Shown: positions 38,073 to 51,606, counted from the stretch's first letter. The stretch is DNA of 64,000 nucleotides from Prunella strophiata (GCA_036583965.1 JAZBQD010000014.1:3814191-3878190), one strand, 5' to 3'. Numbers and translations are program-made. Notes: a model not told the origin generated them from the sequence alone.

Positions 38073-41000
38073 GGACTTAGGCTCCTGCAAGCTGAAGCAA
38101 AAACATGAGAGGGTAGGTCACCCAGAGACTTATATTTTCAGTTATTCATCTTTTGCCTTGATTCATTAAAGTCAATGTCTTTTCTGCATGGCTCATGTGA
38201 GGCAAGCCCTTAATAACCTATTTGTTCTGCTTCATGGCAACGTGGCATCTCCAGACTCTTGGTGTTCCAGACAAGAAGACAGAAATGATGTCTGGAACAC
38301 AAAAATCTCCCAGAGAATGTCTACCCAGGCAAAAGCCTGGCACTTGTAGCTCATAGCACAAATGTGGCTTCTCCTGTCTGGAAATCTGTTGAAATGAAGA
38401 CTGTGTCAGGCAGAAAAAATATTCCACCCCTTAGGTGAAGAGAAGGCAGTGCATAAGGCACCTCAGATGAAGAGACACGAGCTGTGTCACATTCTCTCCT
38501 CCTCCCTGCTGTGCTCCACAAAACCCTGTAGCTTTCACTGCTCTCCCCAGACACAGCTCCTGGTGTCACCAAGGCAGTGTGACAGAGGGAAGGCTCCAGA
38601 GGAAGGGCTGTGTGACCTTTGGTCCGTGTGTGATGTTTTTCAGAAAACCTCATCTGAGATACTCCACTGGGAAATGGTCCTTTGGGTTAATCACTCTGCT
38701 GCACAGAAGAATGTTTGTCACAGCTGGAGTCTCTGCCATCTTTGGGGAGGAAGAGCACGGCAGCAAAGCCTGTGCTTGCCAAAAGTGCCAGTTCAGCTTG
38801 ACCAAAGAGCAGCCCCAGGCTGAGGTGTGTAATCATGCAGCTGGCATGCTGCTCCTAAAATCAGGAATCTTGGAGATGGTGCTGCAAGTGCCTCACTGCA
38901 TGACTCTGCCTCTTTGGTTTCCTTGTCCTCAGTCTGGCCATCTGCAAAGCACTGTTAATAAATTCTTTGCTTTTCATCTCCTGTTTCTGGGGACAGTGAG
39001 CAAAAAATTCCAGGAATCTCAGCACAGCCAATCAGAACTCCTCAGTAACTGCAAAAAGTGGGCAAAGCTGCTGAGAAACTCCCAATAGCTGCAGAAGGGC
39101 AGCGTGGGTAAAGAGTGCAGGCATTGCTGGGGAAGAGGCTGAGCCGAGGAGCCAGGAGTGTTCCAAGTGCCTCCTCTCAGCTCCATCCATCAAAGCTCTG
39201 AAGATGCAGGCATATGGCACTTCAGAACAAGGGTGGGTGAGCATGTGTAACCTAGTTAGAAGCTCTGTGGAGGGCTGCAGAGTCTGAGGCATTGCTCAGC
39301 TCTCACACTGCTCAGGAGACATCCAGGAGAGTGAGCCTGGGAGACAGGAAAAGCTGCCGGTCAACTAAAGGGCATATTAAGCACAGCAAGGATAATTTCT
39401 TTAAAAAGATCCACCCCCCTCAAAACGTCTGACACTTACAAGGGATATTTGTTCTGCAACAGAGACGTGCAGCCCTGGGCTCATTTCATGGTGGAGTTTC
39501 AGGGGATTCTTTTAGGCTGTTTTTGTAATTAAATCTCGGAAAGAAGGCAAATATGAAATAAATTCAGAGGTTCATAAAACTCCTGCCCTCCTGGATGAGG
39601 CTTACCTTTTCTTAATTCAAAGTGAGCTCCCCTGCCTTCCTGTGCACAGAAATGTGACTGTGAGGGATACATCAATCCACACATCTTCCTAAAACAAGGA
39701 GCTGACTTCAGTGCCATGGGAGTCTGACCCATTTAGAAGATTTCCGTGCTACTTTTCTGTAAAAAAAATTACTTCAAGATGAAATGCTCAGATTACGTTT
39801 TAAGAAACATAAATGCTTTACTAAGAATTTGAATAATAATTGTAGGAAGCAGTTTAGTTGTTTGGTAAATTATCCTTTTTACTCTCAGCTCTTAATGTGA
39901 TGATGTTGATTTCACTTCTAGAGAAGTGCTAACTGGATATGACTAATAAATTGTGTTAAAAAGATAACAGCTTCAGAAAGAAAACCTTCTGAGAGATTTT
40001 AACCTCTGTCATGTGTGCACAGTAGTTTTTGGCAACTAATTGGTATCTACTGAGATATAGATATTGCTCTGACCAAACACCAGCAGTTGTTATTTTGCTT
40101 TACTCTGTATGCAGCATGTCCAGGGCTTCATGGAAAACTTTGGAAAACTTTGTAGTTTGATAAAATTCTGCCACAGTGCCAAGTGTATTCCTTACTTTTT
40201 TCCCCCCAAGTGTTTTGTTCAACTGAGCATTTTATGTGCCCTCAGAGCAGTTTCCTATTCACACACGGCCCCATCCTTGCAGTACCATGTGCATCCCATC
40301 TTGCCATCCCTGTCCACTGCCAGCCCTGGATTTGCAGAGGAGAATGAGACTTTCCTTCCCCTCTTTGTGGCACTCTGATACCTTCCCCAGACACCTGCTT
40401 AATGCTGTGTGAAAATGCTGAATTATCAGCTGCTTGGGAGGATCTGCTTTCTCAACACCAGCTGTGGCACTTTGTCTTCAACAAGGTCCAGCTCCTGCAA
40501 ATCATTATTTTGGGGCAAATATTGGATGTGAGAGGTGCCATTCAGAAATGCAGGTTTTAACCTGATTTATCTTGACAGGGATTAGAGAAATGAGGTCCCA
40601 GTCTAACAAGCTGTGGAGGCTTTAACAGTTTAATACACCATTTTTCTAGTTGAAAAGAGGCTAAAAGTTATAGAGCACAACACAAAAACCTAAATATTAA
40701 GTCTCTGAAGTTGTAATTCAGACCTCTCTCAAGTGTATACATTCATATTGCCCTTATATATATACAATCAGATTCCTATTTTTCTAAAATCTGTACTTCT
40801 TCCACTCAGCTGTAGATGCTGAATATTTTCCACTGAGCTGCCCAGCTAAGTGCCTCTTAAAATCTTCTCTCTTATGGCAGGCATCAGAAGCAACATCCAA
40901 AATCTGCAGGAAGTGTTTGACTGTGCAAAGCACAATTTTTCCTTGATTCCTGTGCCCTCTGCTCTTGAGCTGGTGCCTTTCAGGTCCAGCAGACAAATGA

Positions 41001-43689
41001 GCCCTTCCCTTCTTGCCCACAGGCTGCACAGGTCTGTCCTGTGCCCTGCATGGGGGGAGAGAAATCTCTGTGGGATCACAGAATTAAATACAGAATGCAG
41101 CAGCAGCTCACACTCGAGGTGGGGGTCTAGTTAAGGCTACCTAAGCAACCTTAATTCTGGAATTTCCTAACTTTTTCCACTCCAGTCCCTACTGCCTTAG
41201 AGCTTTAGCTGCCAAAGAGGCACAATTCTCCACTGAGCTTTAGTTTTAGGTGAGATTTTGGGGGTGGGCACAGACTGACATTTTTCTGGGGTACAGAGGC
41301 AGAGCAAAGGGTTCACTTGAAATCTCTACCCCAAAGCCAAGAGCTTTTGAACAAAGAGCTTGTAAGAATTCTTTCAACTGGCTAAACCATGGTGTTCCTC
41401 CTTAATTGCATTTTCAGAACTGTCTAAAGCAGTCTAGCTGAAACTTTCCAGAAAAAATTTTGCTCGAGACACCTGGCATGGAAAAATTCAGTCTTGAGTA
41501 ATTTAAAGCTGCAAAATTATAAGCAACCAAAAACAAAGTCTTGTAATGGGAAATGTCAGGCAATTTTGGGTTCTGATGGTACTAACAGCTCTGTCTATTA
41601 CAATGTGAAAAATAAAGAGAGACAAGAAGAAAAAGAAAAATACAGACAAAATTGTAAATTATAAATTATAATAGGAGAGAGCTTGCTTACTGGAAGAGGT
41701 GGGTTTTAAGAGAATTTTGGATGTGAATGAAAGGACATTTTACAGATGAGGTCATGGAGACTGTTTAATGTGTTAGGAGAGAAAGCAAAAAGCTGAGAGT
41801 GAGTAAGGGGAGGGAAGAGCAAGATAAGGCTGCTGGAGGGTGTTCTGAGAAGGCAGAGGGGAGACAAAATGTACAATAGCACCAAGAAAAAAAAATACTA
41901 TCAGAGTTCCACTGTTATAATCATTAAGAAAAAAACACATGGAACAGCATCTGGCTCCACTTGGTATTCTCTGGTACCTTGTGGAACCAGGATGAAACTG
42001 CTCCTCCTTAAGAGATATCCTATTTAAATCTAGCTGCTTGTAAATATCCAGGGGAGGGACAGCCTGAACCCACTTCTCATAAGTCATTGCTGCTGCTCAT
42101 TTCTAGATAAAATATAGATAAAAAAATTTCCCAAGGTCCTTATTCCTACTAGCTGCTGGCTCCGGTGGAATCCAGCAAGAAGCAGAAAATATCTCAGAGG
42201 CAGAATCTGACTTTGAGATTGTTTTTTAGATCCCAGTGCCCAATTCTGAATTCCTTCTTTCTTTGGGACCTTCTGAAGATCTATGCACTGCAGAGTCCAT
42301 GCCAGCTGCCACTCTAAGTATTTCTTGACTTGGAAGGGTCCAGTTGAGTTTAATGAGTTTAATACATGGTTCGAGTTTTTCTTTTCTATCTAATCGTGGT
42401 CTCATTCTAGTGGTCATGAGAATTTACACAGCATCACCAGAGTATTACTCAGAACTACATACGTATTTCTGTCAGTTCTCCTTGTCTATGGGAATACTAT
42501 ACCTAAAAATATATAATTGTATCCTTCAGCTCTGGAGAAGTGCTCTTTATTCATCCAAGAAGTCCTTTTGACCGAGGTCAGTCATGTTTAATTTTGTGAC
42601 AAAAGGTCTGAAGAACCAGCCTTTCTCTCCTTTGTTTTCCAAATAGAAAGGCTTCAGACTTAACTGAATATTGAATCTCCTACTAGTCTTCGTGGTGGAG
42701 GATTGGCTCTGAATTCTTCCACCTGCACCCCTGGGCCAGGTGCTTTGAGCCACCCATCACTTAGGGAAAGCATTTCTATCCAGTAGAACATGCTAAGATC
42801 ATATTTATTTGGGAACTGCTTGGAAATCTGTCATTATGGTGCTTGTGACAGCTTGACAGGGCCTGTTGCCATGGAAAAGATTTGTGATGTTGTATAAATA
42901 TATTCCTAGGTCAGAAGTTCTATGTGTTTTTTGGACATGGATGTTAAAGGGAAAAAGAATGACTAAACATTTTAAAAAGCAGAATAATACAAAATAACAA
43001 CAATAACTAACATTTGATACCATATTTCTGCCCAGTAACGAAACAAACAATTCCTAAAAGCATTTAATTTATGCTGCAGCAATCCTGCTAGCAATGAAAG
43101 TTCATTTATTTCCAAGGTTCACCCCCATCCTTAAAATATTCTTATTACCAGTCATTTTGCAGTATTGATGCCTCCTCTATTAATAGAGCAGCAGACAAGG
43201 GAGCCATTATTCTTGCCCTCTCTCTGTTATTCCATTAGGTAAGGCTGACAGTCTGTGCCTGCTTGCAGCTCTATAACCCATTGTGTGCTCAAGCCACTCT
43301 CTAAAAACCATCCTCACTTGTTGTTCTTGGTGAAAGTTGTGACTGGACAGGAAAAGGGACAACAAAAACACAGAGAGAACTATGAGAGAGAGCTCAGTGG
43401 AGGTTTGCCTCCAAAGCAGCAGTGGTTTTGGCTGGGGCAGGGTGAGGGAATTGTGGGCACAGCCATGAGCAGAGTGCCCAGAGCCTGTCTGTGCTCTGTG
43501 TCCCTGCTGGGACTGTGCTTTAGCCCCAGCTGCATCCCCATGGCCACACAGGAGCAATAGTTCCCCTGGCACAGCCTTTCCAGCCCTGTTGATGCCTGCA
43601 CAGAGCATCACTTGTGCTTCCCTGAAGGGATTTTTGGGCAAGGCAAGCCCAGGCAGTGCTGAGCCCAAGCCCCGTGGGCAGGAGCTCCC
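38073..43689. other. Intergenic sequence, no gene seen
   Basis: AT-leaning unique sequence with short, domain-free frames. No recognisable transposon or RNA gene. Confidence 0.65.
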
Positions 43690-44612
43690 TGTGCTGGCTG
43701 CAGGGGCTGTGCCAGGCTGCAGGAGCAGCTCCAGGGCTGTGCCAGGCTGCAGGGGCAGCTCCAGGGCTGTGCAGGGGCAGCTCCAGGGGCTCTGCTGGCT
43801 CCAGGGGCTGTTGCCAGGCTGCAGGGGCAGCTCCAGGGGCTGTGCCAGCTGCAGGAGCAGCTCCAGGGGCTCTGCTGGCTCCAGGGCTGTGCCAGGCTGC
43901 AGGGGCAGCTCCAGGGGCTCTGCTGGCTCCAGGGGCTGTGCCAGGCTGCAGGGGCAGCTCCAGGGGCTGTGCCAGGCTGCAGGAGCAGCTCCAGGGGCTC
44001 TGCTGGCTCCAGGGGCTGTGCCAGGCTGCAGGGGCAGCTCCAGGGCTGTGCCAGGCTCCAGGGGCTGTGCCAGGCTGCAGGAGCAGCTCCAGGGCTGTGC
44101 CAGGCTCCAGGGGCTGTGCCAGGCTGCAGGAGCAGCTCCAGGGGCTGTGCCAGGCTGCAGGGGCAGCTCCAGGGCTGTGCCAGCTGCAGGGGCAGCTCCA
44201 GGGCTGTGCCAGGCTGCAGGAGCAGCTCCAGGGGCTGTGCCAGGCTGCAGGAGCAGCTCCAGGGGCTCTGCTGGCTCCAGGGCTGTGCCAGGCTGCAGGG
44301 GCAGCTCCAGGGGCTGTGCCAGGCTCCAGGGGCTGTGCCAGGCTGCAGGGGCAGCTCCAGGGGCTGTGCCAGGCTGCAGGAGCAGCTCCAGGGCTGTGCC
44401 AGGCTGCAGGAGCAGCTCCAGGGGCTCTGCTGGCTCCAGGGCTGTGCCAGGCTGCAGGAGCAGCTCCAGGGGCTGTGCCAGGCTCCAGGGGCTGTGCCAG
44501 GCTGCAGGGGCAGCTCCAGGGCTGTGCCAGGCTGCAGGAGCAGCTCCAGGGCTGTGCCAGGCTGCAGGAGCAGCTCCAGGGGCTCTGCTGGCTCCAGGGC
44601 TGTGCCAGGCTG
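43690..44612 (+). repeat. GC-rich modular minisatellite, diverged array
   Basis: Roughly 30 units built from three shuffled modules. Module A is the 30-31 bp GCTGTGCCAGGCTGCAGG plus (A/G)GCAGCTCCAG(G)GG unit. Module B is a short CTCTGCTGGCTCCAGGG unit. Module C is CTGTGCCAGGCTCCAGGGG. G-run length varies from copy to copy, changing unit length by one base and shifting the frame. Very long frames on both strands arise from the stop-free units. The module A variant with GAGCAGCTCCAGGGC is the exact unit of the array at 45571. Confidence 0.95.
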
Positions 44613-45269
44613 GTGCCCTCTGTGCCTGCCCCAGGAGCACACAGCAATCCAGGAACAGCTCTGCCCAGGGCTCCCCAGCTGCTGCCAGGGCAAGGTGCTG
44701 CCCTGTGCTGCACCAGCCCAAAGCAGATGTCCCACAGCTTGCTGGCTTCCCTTAGTCATCTCCCAGGACATGAGTGGCTTGCAAAAATAGAATTATGGTC
44801 TAAAAAAACCCCAAAAATCACGAAGAATCACGAATCCTCCAAATCTGCTCCCATCCACAGACGTTGTTGATTAGCCAGCTCTTTTCCTACCACAGGAACT
44901 CTCTCTGCTCTATTTCTTCCATAAGGTTTTTGGCTTCTCTTTGGGCTTTTTTGTTTGTTTCCTTAATTATATCCCATCAAACTCTGAAGTACTGTTTTCG
45001 AGATCCTTAAACATCAAAATACCATATATTTTCATTTAAAGTTCCTTGACACTTTATCCCAATTTTTAAGTTCTAACTTCAAACAAGAGGGAAATGTCTT
45101 GAAGCAGAGAAATGAGAATTGATCTATAGTTTGAATCCAAGCCACAAATATGCCATGAGAATATAGACACATGCACATAGTGCCATCAAGAAAAAGATCC
45201 CAACCCTCCCACACTTTTTACACATTACAACATATTAAAAATTATTTCTGGACATAGTGAAATATGTTA

Positions 45270-45315
<46 letters not shown>

Positions 45316-45570
45316 AGCTAGAAAGTTGCAAGTACCTCCAGAATTTTCTACAGTAACAGGCACAGAATTAAACACACTTTTTTCTCAGGAAAACTTCCAT
45401 GACAGTTCAGTAAGTTAACCCTGACTTTCAGATGCTGTGGTGTACCAAAAAGAATGTAAATCAGAGAGATGGAATTAGCCTGCTGCTACCTGCTCTGGTA
45501 GGAAGAACAGCAGGTATACAATCAGAATTAAGGTACCATTGGGCAAATCAGATGCTGTATGCAAGCAGGA
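44613..45570. other. Spacer between the two related minisatellite arrays
   Basis: About 960 bp of unique, mostly AT-rich sequence containing an A39 run (45275-45313). No gene was seen. Confidence 0.75.
45275..45313 (+). repeat. Poly(A) run, 39 bp
   Basis: An uninterrupted A homopolymer 257 bp before the perfect minisatellite. No element body was recognised upstream of it. Confidence 0.92.
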
Positions 45571-48071
45571 TGTGCCAGGCTGCAGGAGCAGCTCCAGGGC
45601 TGTGCCAGGCTGCAGGAGCAGCTCCAGGGCTGTGCCAGGCTGCAGGAGCAGCTCCAGGGCTGTGCCAGGCTGCAGGAGCAGCTCCAGGGCTGTGCCAGGC
45701 TGCAGGAGCAGCTCCAGGGCTGTGCCAGGCTGCAGGAGCAGCTCCAGGGCTGTGCCAGGCTGCAGGAGCAGCTCCAGGGCTGTGCCAGGCTGCAGGAGCA
45801 GCTCCAGGGCTGTGCCAGGCTGCAGGAGCAGCTCCAGGGCTGTGCCAGGCTGCAGGAGCAGCTCCAGGGCTGTGCCAGGCTGCAGGAGCAGCTCCAGGGC
45901 TGTGCCAGGCTGCAGGAGCAGCTCCAGGGCTGTGCCAGGCTGCAGGAGCAGCTCCAGGGCTGTGCCAGGCTGCAGGAGCAGCTCCAGGGCTGTGCCAGGC
46001 TGCAGGAGCAGCTCCAGGGCTGTGCCAGGCTGCAGGAGCAGCTCCAGGGCTGTGCCAGGCTGCAGGAGCAGCTCCAGGGCTGTGCCAGGCTGCAGGAGCA
46101 GCTCCAGGGCTGTGCCAGGCTGCAGGAGCAGCTCCAGGGCTGTGCCAGGCTGCAGGAGCAGCTCCAGGGCTGTGCCAGGCTGCAGGAGCAGCTCCAGGGC
46201 TGTGCCAGGCTGCAGGAGCAGCTCCAGGGCTGTGCCAGGCTGCAGGAGCAGCTCCAGGGCTGTGCCAGGCTGCAGGAGCAGCTCCAGGGCTGTGCCAGGC
46301 TGCAGGAGCAGCTCCAGGGCTGTGCCAGGCTGCAGGAGCAGCTCCAGGGCTGTGCCAGGCTGCAGGAGCAGCTCCAGGGCTGTGCCAGGCTGCAGGAGCA
46401 GCTCCAGGGCTGTGCCAGGCTGCAGGAGCAGCTCCAGGGCTGTGCCAGGCTGCAGGAGCAGCTCCAGGGCTGTGCCAGGCTGCAGGAGCAGCTCCAGGGC
46501 TGTGCCAGGCTGCAGGAGCAGCTCCAGGGCTGTGCCAGGCTGCAGGAGCAGCTCCAGGGCTGTGCCAGGCTGCAGGAGCAGCTCCAGGGCTGTGCCAGGC
46601 TGCAGGAGCAGCTCCAGGGCTGTGCCAGGCTGCAGGAGCAGCTCCAGGGCTGTGCCAGGCTGCAGGAGCAGCTCCAGGGCTGTGCCAGGCTGCAGGAGCA
46701 GCTCCAGGGCTGTGCCAGGCTGCAGGAGCAGCTCCAGGGCTGTGCCAGGCTGCAGGAGCAGCTCCAGGGCTGTGCCAGGCTGCAGGAGCAGCTCCAGGGC
46801 TGTGCCAGGCTGCAGGAGCAGCTCCAGGGCTGTGCCAGGCTGCAGGAGCAGCTCCAGGGCTGTGCCAGGCTGCAGGAGCAGCTCCAGGGCTGTGCCAGGC
46901 TGCAGGAGCAGCTCCAGGGCTGTGCCAGGCTGCAGGAGCAGCTCCAGGGCTGTGCCAGGCTGCAGGAGCAGCTCCAGGGCTGTGCCAGGCTGCAGGAGCA
47001 GCTCCAGGGCTGTGCCAGGCTGCAGGAGCAGCTCCAGGGCTGTGCCAGGCTGCAGGAGCAGCTCCAGGGCTGTGCCAGGCTGCAGGAGCAGCTCCAGGGC
47101 TGTGCCAGGCTGCAGGAGCAGCTCCAGGGCTGTGCCAGGCTGCAGGAGCAGCTCCAGGGCTGTGCCAGGCTGCAGGAGCAGCTCCAGGGCTGTGCCAGGC
47201 TGCAGGAGCAGCTCCAGGGCTGTGCCAGGCTGCAGGAGCAGCTCCAGGGCTGTGCCAGGCTGCAGGAGCAGCTCCAGGGCTGTGCCAGGCTGCAGGAGCA
47301 GCTCCAGGGCTGTGCCAGGCTGCAGGAGCAGCTCCAGGGCTGTGCCAGGCTGCAGGAGCAGCTCCAGGGCTGTGCCAGGCTGCAGGAGCAGCTCCAGGGC
47401 TGTGCCAGGCTGCAGGAGCAGCTCCAGGGCTGTGCCAGGCTGCAGGAGCAGCTCCAGGGCTGTGCCAGGCTGCAGGAGCAGCTCCAGGGCTGTGCCAGGC
47501 TGCAGGAGCAGCTCCAGGGCTGTGCCAGGCTGCAGGAGCAGCTCCAGGGCTGTGCCAGGCTGCAGGAGCAGCTCCAGGGCTGTGCCAGGCTGCAGGAGCA
47601 GCTCCAGGGCTGTGCCAGGCTGCAGGAGCAGCTCCAGGGCTGTGCCAGGCTGCAGGAGCAGCTCCAGGGCTGTGCCAGGCTGCAGGAGCAGCTCCAGGGC
47701 TGTGCCAGGCTGCAGGAGCAGCTCCAGGGCTGTGCCAGGCTGCAGGAGCAGCTCCAGGGCTGTGCCAGGCTGCAGGAGCAGCTCCAGGGCTGTGCCAGGC
47801 TGCAGGAGCAGCTCCAGGGCTGTGCCAGGCTGCAGGAGCAGCTCCAGGGCTGTGCCAGGCTGCAGGAGCAGCTCCAGGGCTGTGCCAGGCTGCAGGAGCA
47901 GCTCCAGGGCTGTGCCAGGCTGCAGGAGCAGCTCCAGGGCTGTGCCAGGCTGCAGGAGCAGCTCCAGGGCTGTGCCAGGCTGCAGGAGCAGCTCCAGGGC
48001 TGTGCCAGGCTGCAGGAGCAGCTCCAGGGCTGTGCCAGGCTGCAGGAGCAGCTCCAGGGCTGTGCCAGGCT
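45571..48071 (+). repeat. Homogeneous 30 bp minisatellite, 83 copies plus a partial
   Basis: The unit is TGTGCCAGGCTGCAGGAGCA followed by GCTCCAGGGC. It repeats from 45571 to 48060 (2490 bp, exactly 83 units) with no substitution or indel that I can see, then breaks in a partial copy at 48061-48071. The unit contains GGAGC-A-GCTCC, an inverted repeat with 5 bp arms, and a PstI-type CTGCAG. Because 30 is divisible by 3 and the unit has no stop in any frame, all six frames are open throughout (decapeptides such as CARLQEQLQG, VPGCRSSSRA and, on the minus strand, PGAAPAAWHS). Nothing at the flanks supports a real gene. The copy number may be affected by assembly. Confidence 0.97.
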
Positions 48072-49774
48072 ATCAGGGCTGGTTTAGAATAAAATGAACT
48101 GAGCCTTGGCTGGATAGCACCAATGGCCATGAATATGGAATGTCACCATTAATTAATTAATTAGTGTGCACATATGCACACCCAGAAGCAGGGAGGATGT
48201 GGCTCATGGTCTCATGGTGGAAAGTGCAGCCAGGCAAAGGTTCCAGCCCTCTTTGGAGAGGTGGTGTTGGATCTAACACTGCTCAGCAAGCACACTGGAA
48301 ACCTCCCCTGGTGATTCATCTCTCAGCTTGGGATCCATGAAAGCTTTTAAGCACAAGATTCTAAATAAGGAACCAAAAAATGTTGCTGTTTCTCACCATA
48401 ATTGTAAACTGAAAATAAGCACTTATACAACCTAGCCCAAATATTTAGTTAAAGAACAGGTTTATAACTAAGGACACCTTAAAACGTGTTTGAGTTATTA
48501 TATACACTACTTAAACTGTTAAAGTGTCAGCTTAGACTTTTGTATATCTACCTCATTAGCCTACCTCCAGCACCTGTGGTAGGTGCATCTGCATTTTTAG
48601 ATTTTGTATCTTCCCATGCTTTATGCATCCTGTAAAACGCCCTGAGAACTTTATGGGGGATGTTGCGTTAAAATGTGTGATTATAAATATGATTTAAATA
48701 TCTGAAACATTACAGTGATTATTGTTCAATAAGGCAGCACTCATAAAAGGGTTATCTGCATGCTGTGCTTGGGTTTCCAGCACACAGTGCAATGAATTGC
48801 TCAGTGCAGTTTGTGTGCAGTTTGTCTCTGTTGCTCCCAGACTCCAGAGATGCCTGATATGCAGGGCTCTAACAAGGCTGTCATAAATTGCTGAACAATA
48901 AACAGCCCTTGGGGCTTGAGATGGTGTGTGCTTAGTGTGCCATCCATCTCAGGGAATGTGATTTAGTGCCACAAAGGAGCACCCTTGACAATGCCCAACA
49001 CTGCTTTAAACTGCTGCTAAACCAATTACCACGTGTGGGGAATGGCACACTGCCCCTGGCTGCCCTGGGGGACACCTGGGGAGCCCTGCTGCCCTGGAAA
49101 TGCCTGAACAGACCCAGCTTCAGGCACTAAGCGAGGCCTAAAACCTGCCCTAAACTGCACAACTCAAATGCCATTTGGCTGGGCTGGCTTAGCTGTGTCT
49201 GCCCAAAAATGGCTCCTTTTGGATCATTGCTGTGTCGTGCAGGAAAAATGGCAGCAGCTCCCTGGTGGCATCTGGTGCCTACACAAAGGTTGCTGTGCTT
49301 GAGTGTGCTGCATGTTTCCAACAATCTTCCCTTGCAGCATCCCAGAGAGCTGCAGAAGTGTTTCTGCCCCTTTTCAGGGGGAGAAGCACCAATTACTCAG
49401 GCAGTAGGGGGTGAGGAGGGGCAAAGATGAAGGGTGGCGTCCTGAATACAATGATGTCACAAAAAGTGACCCATAGAGTTAAACAAGAACAAGGCCATTT
49501 TTATTTCTTCAATGTTTTAATCTGCTCCTCTGCTGAGGCAATGGCTGGGAACACTGAAGGCAAAAGATGGCCACTTCATATATCTAAGGTGCAGCCTTGC
49601 CCTGCTGCTTTGGGGACAATAAATAAGGATTCCTAGGCAGTACTTTCTATGTCCCAGGAGACCACACAGGCAGAATATTGAGATGCAGTTATTACAGCAA
49701 TAATGTTCTGACATATTTCAGGAGCTGTGACAGTCTCAGAAATGTCACTCTCATTGTGAGAAAATAGGACTGCA

Positions 49775-49786
49775 GGGGGGGGGGGG
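49775..49786 (+). repeat. G12 run
   Basis: A homopolymer of G immediately followed by GATCC or ATCC depending on exact length. Confidence 0.8.
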
Positions 49787-50839
49787 ATCCTGAGATCAGG
49801 ATAGAAGATGGCAAACTTGTGCAGGATTCATTGCTGAAGGCACACGATGGAGCTTCCCAAGGACTGATAAAATTCCTGACCTGTAGGTTACAGATATCAC
49901 ATCTCTGCCAGGGGACAGTGCAAGCCTCCAAGCTCAGCATTCCCTCCAGGCTTTGGAGTTCTGCTCACCCCTCTTTCACCTGTGTCCTGAGGGCTGAGGA
50001 GGGCTGGGTCACCTCTCCTCCTCACAGCAGCCTTGTGCCCCAGTGCTTTACCCTGCCAGCAGGTAGATGTGGTCAGGTGCTGCTCTTTAGTGCTCAGCAC
50101 TGCTGGCAATGGCAGCCAGCTGTAGCTGTGAGCAAGAACAACAACTGGCACACCCTGGTGGGTGCTGGCACTGGCCCTCACTGAGGAGATCCAAATTCCT
50201 GGGAACCAAATGTTCCTGTGATTCTGGCTCTCTGCTGCCAATAAAGCTTATGATACAGAGCTAATTGCCTTGGAACTTTCCTTGGAAATCTGAAGGGGAA
50301 ATGGCTAGGTTGCCTTTATTTGTGTGCTGAAATGCCAGGACTCTGCAGCAAGATAAGGGGGAAAAGATGTACAGCAGCAGCCATAAAAAGGCAAAGTTTA
50401 CCCATCCTCACTACAAAGTGATTTCAGAGGCATATAAGTGGCTTTTACTTCCTATCAGCTTAGCAGGACTGTGGGAGTTCTTTTGGCCTCTTTATCACTG
50501 TGAGGAATAACAGCAGGCAGAGTTCACTGCAGGAGAGTCTTTGTATAGGGAATGGCTTCCTTTGGAATTTGGTCCCTTTGTGCCAAAACTGCAGCCAGTC
50601 AGCACCCAGAAAATGGGAACTAAATCCTGGGTGAGAGCAATGATTCCTGTTTTCATTGACCTGTGTGGAAAGGAAAAGTTTATGACTGAAGAATACCTTA
50701 ATTTGTCTGCTTCTTCCTTGCCAGTCTCCTCCTATCAGCTGACAGTGACAGCAGTAACATTTACATCTTTATGGAGTTCTTCAAGCCTTACAAAAGTTGC
50801 TTTAGGTTTGGCTATCCTGTTAGGATTGACTTTTGCCTA

Positions 50840-50899
50840 AAAAAAAAAAAAAAACCAAAAAAAAAAACAAAAAAAAAAAAAACCAAACAAACAAACACA
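50840..50899 (+). repeat. A-rich low-complexity tract
   Basis: A-runs interrupted by CC and C, ending in (AAAC)n. It resembles an aged poly(A) tail, but no element body was recognised. Confidence 0.85.
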
Positions 50900-51606
50900 A
50901 GGACCATTTAATTCTTACTACTGTTTAAAAAATTTCAAGGAGCACAGTTGTGGAAATTTAAAATCCCTGTAGGACAGAAGGAATTAAGATTAAAATTCTC
51001 TTTTGTGGCAAAAGCCAAACAAGCTACTACCAAAAGCTGGTGGGTGAAGCAGCACATTTTGCTGGTTCCTCCTGCTGTGGGCCTGAGTCTGTTTTCACCC
51101 AGGTAACTGGGAGCAGCCTATGGAGTTCTCTGGAACAAGAAGGAAAGCACTTGAATTGTGCAAGAGAAGATGTGCTGTCAGTGCTCCTGGAGGGGCTGCC
51201 TGCTGACCAGACTGAGGACATGGGCAGGTACAGCTCCTGGGCATCTGCAAATGTGTCCAGCTCCTCCCTCCACTGCCAGCACTGATTCCCCTCCTTCAAA
51301 AGCAACACAGAGAAATAGAGTCTAAACAGTGTGGCACTGAAGGGGTTAAAGCACCACAATTCTATCATTCTTGATGGGTCTTTTTATTTTCTTTTAGTTC
51401 ATCTTTTCCTCAAAAGAGTGTGCACATTATTTTTACCTGAGGTGTATCTGCTTCACTTGTTTTACTTTTCAGACAGTTACCTGGCTGTAAGCCAGGTAAA
51501 ATCAAGGTAAAATCAAACCCTGCCATTTATTTTAGGACTTGCTTTTATTGTTCTTTCCTGAATTTTTTTTTTTTCATTTCTTATTACTTTATGCCATGCC
51601 TCCTTT

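Noticed and set aside
43207..44870. Long Pro/Ala/Ser-rich frames on both strands (up to 504 residues)
   Set aside because: These are products of the modular GC-rich minisatellite; several overlapping frames on both strands are equally open.
45432..48130. Frames of 840-886 residues with decapeptide repeats on both strands
   Set aside because: They arise from a stop-free 30 bp unit. All six frames are open, the unique flanks have no coding signal, and there is no plausible promoter or splice structure.
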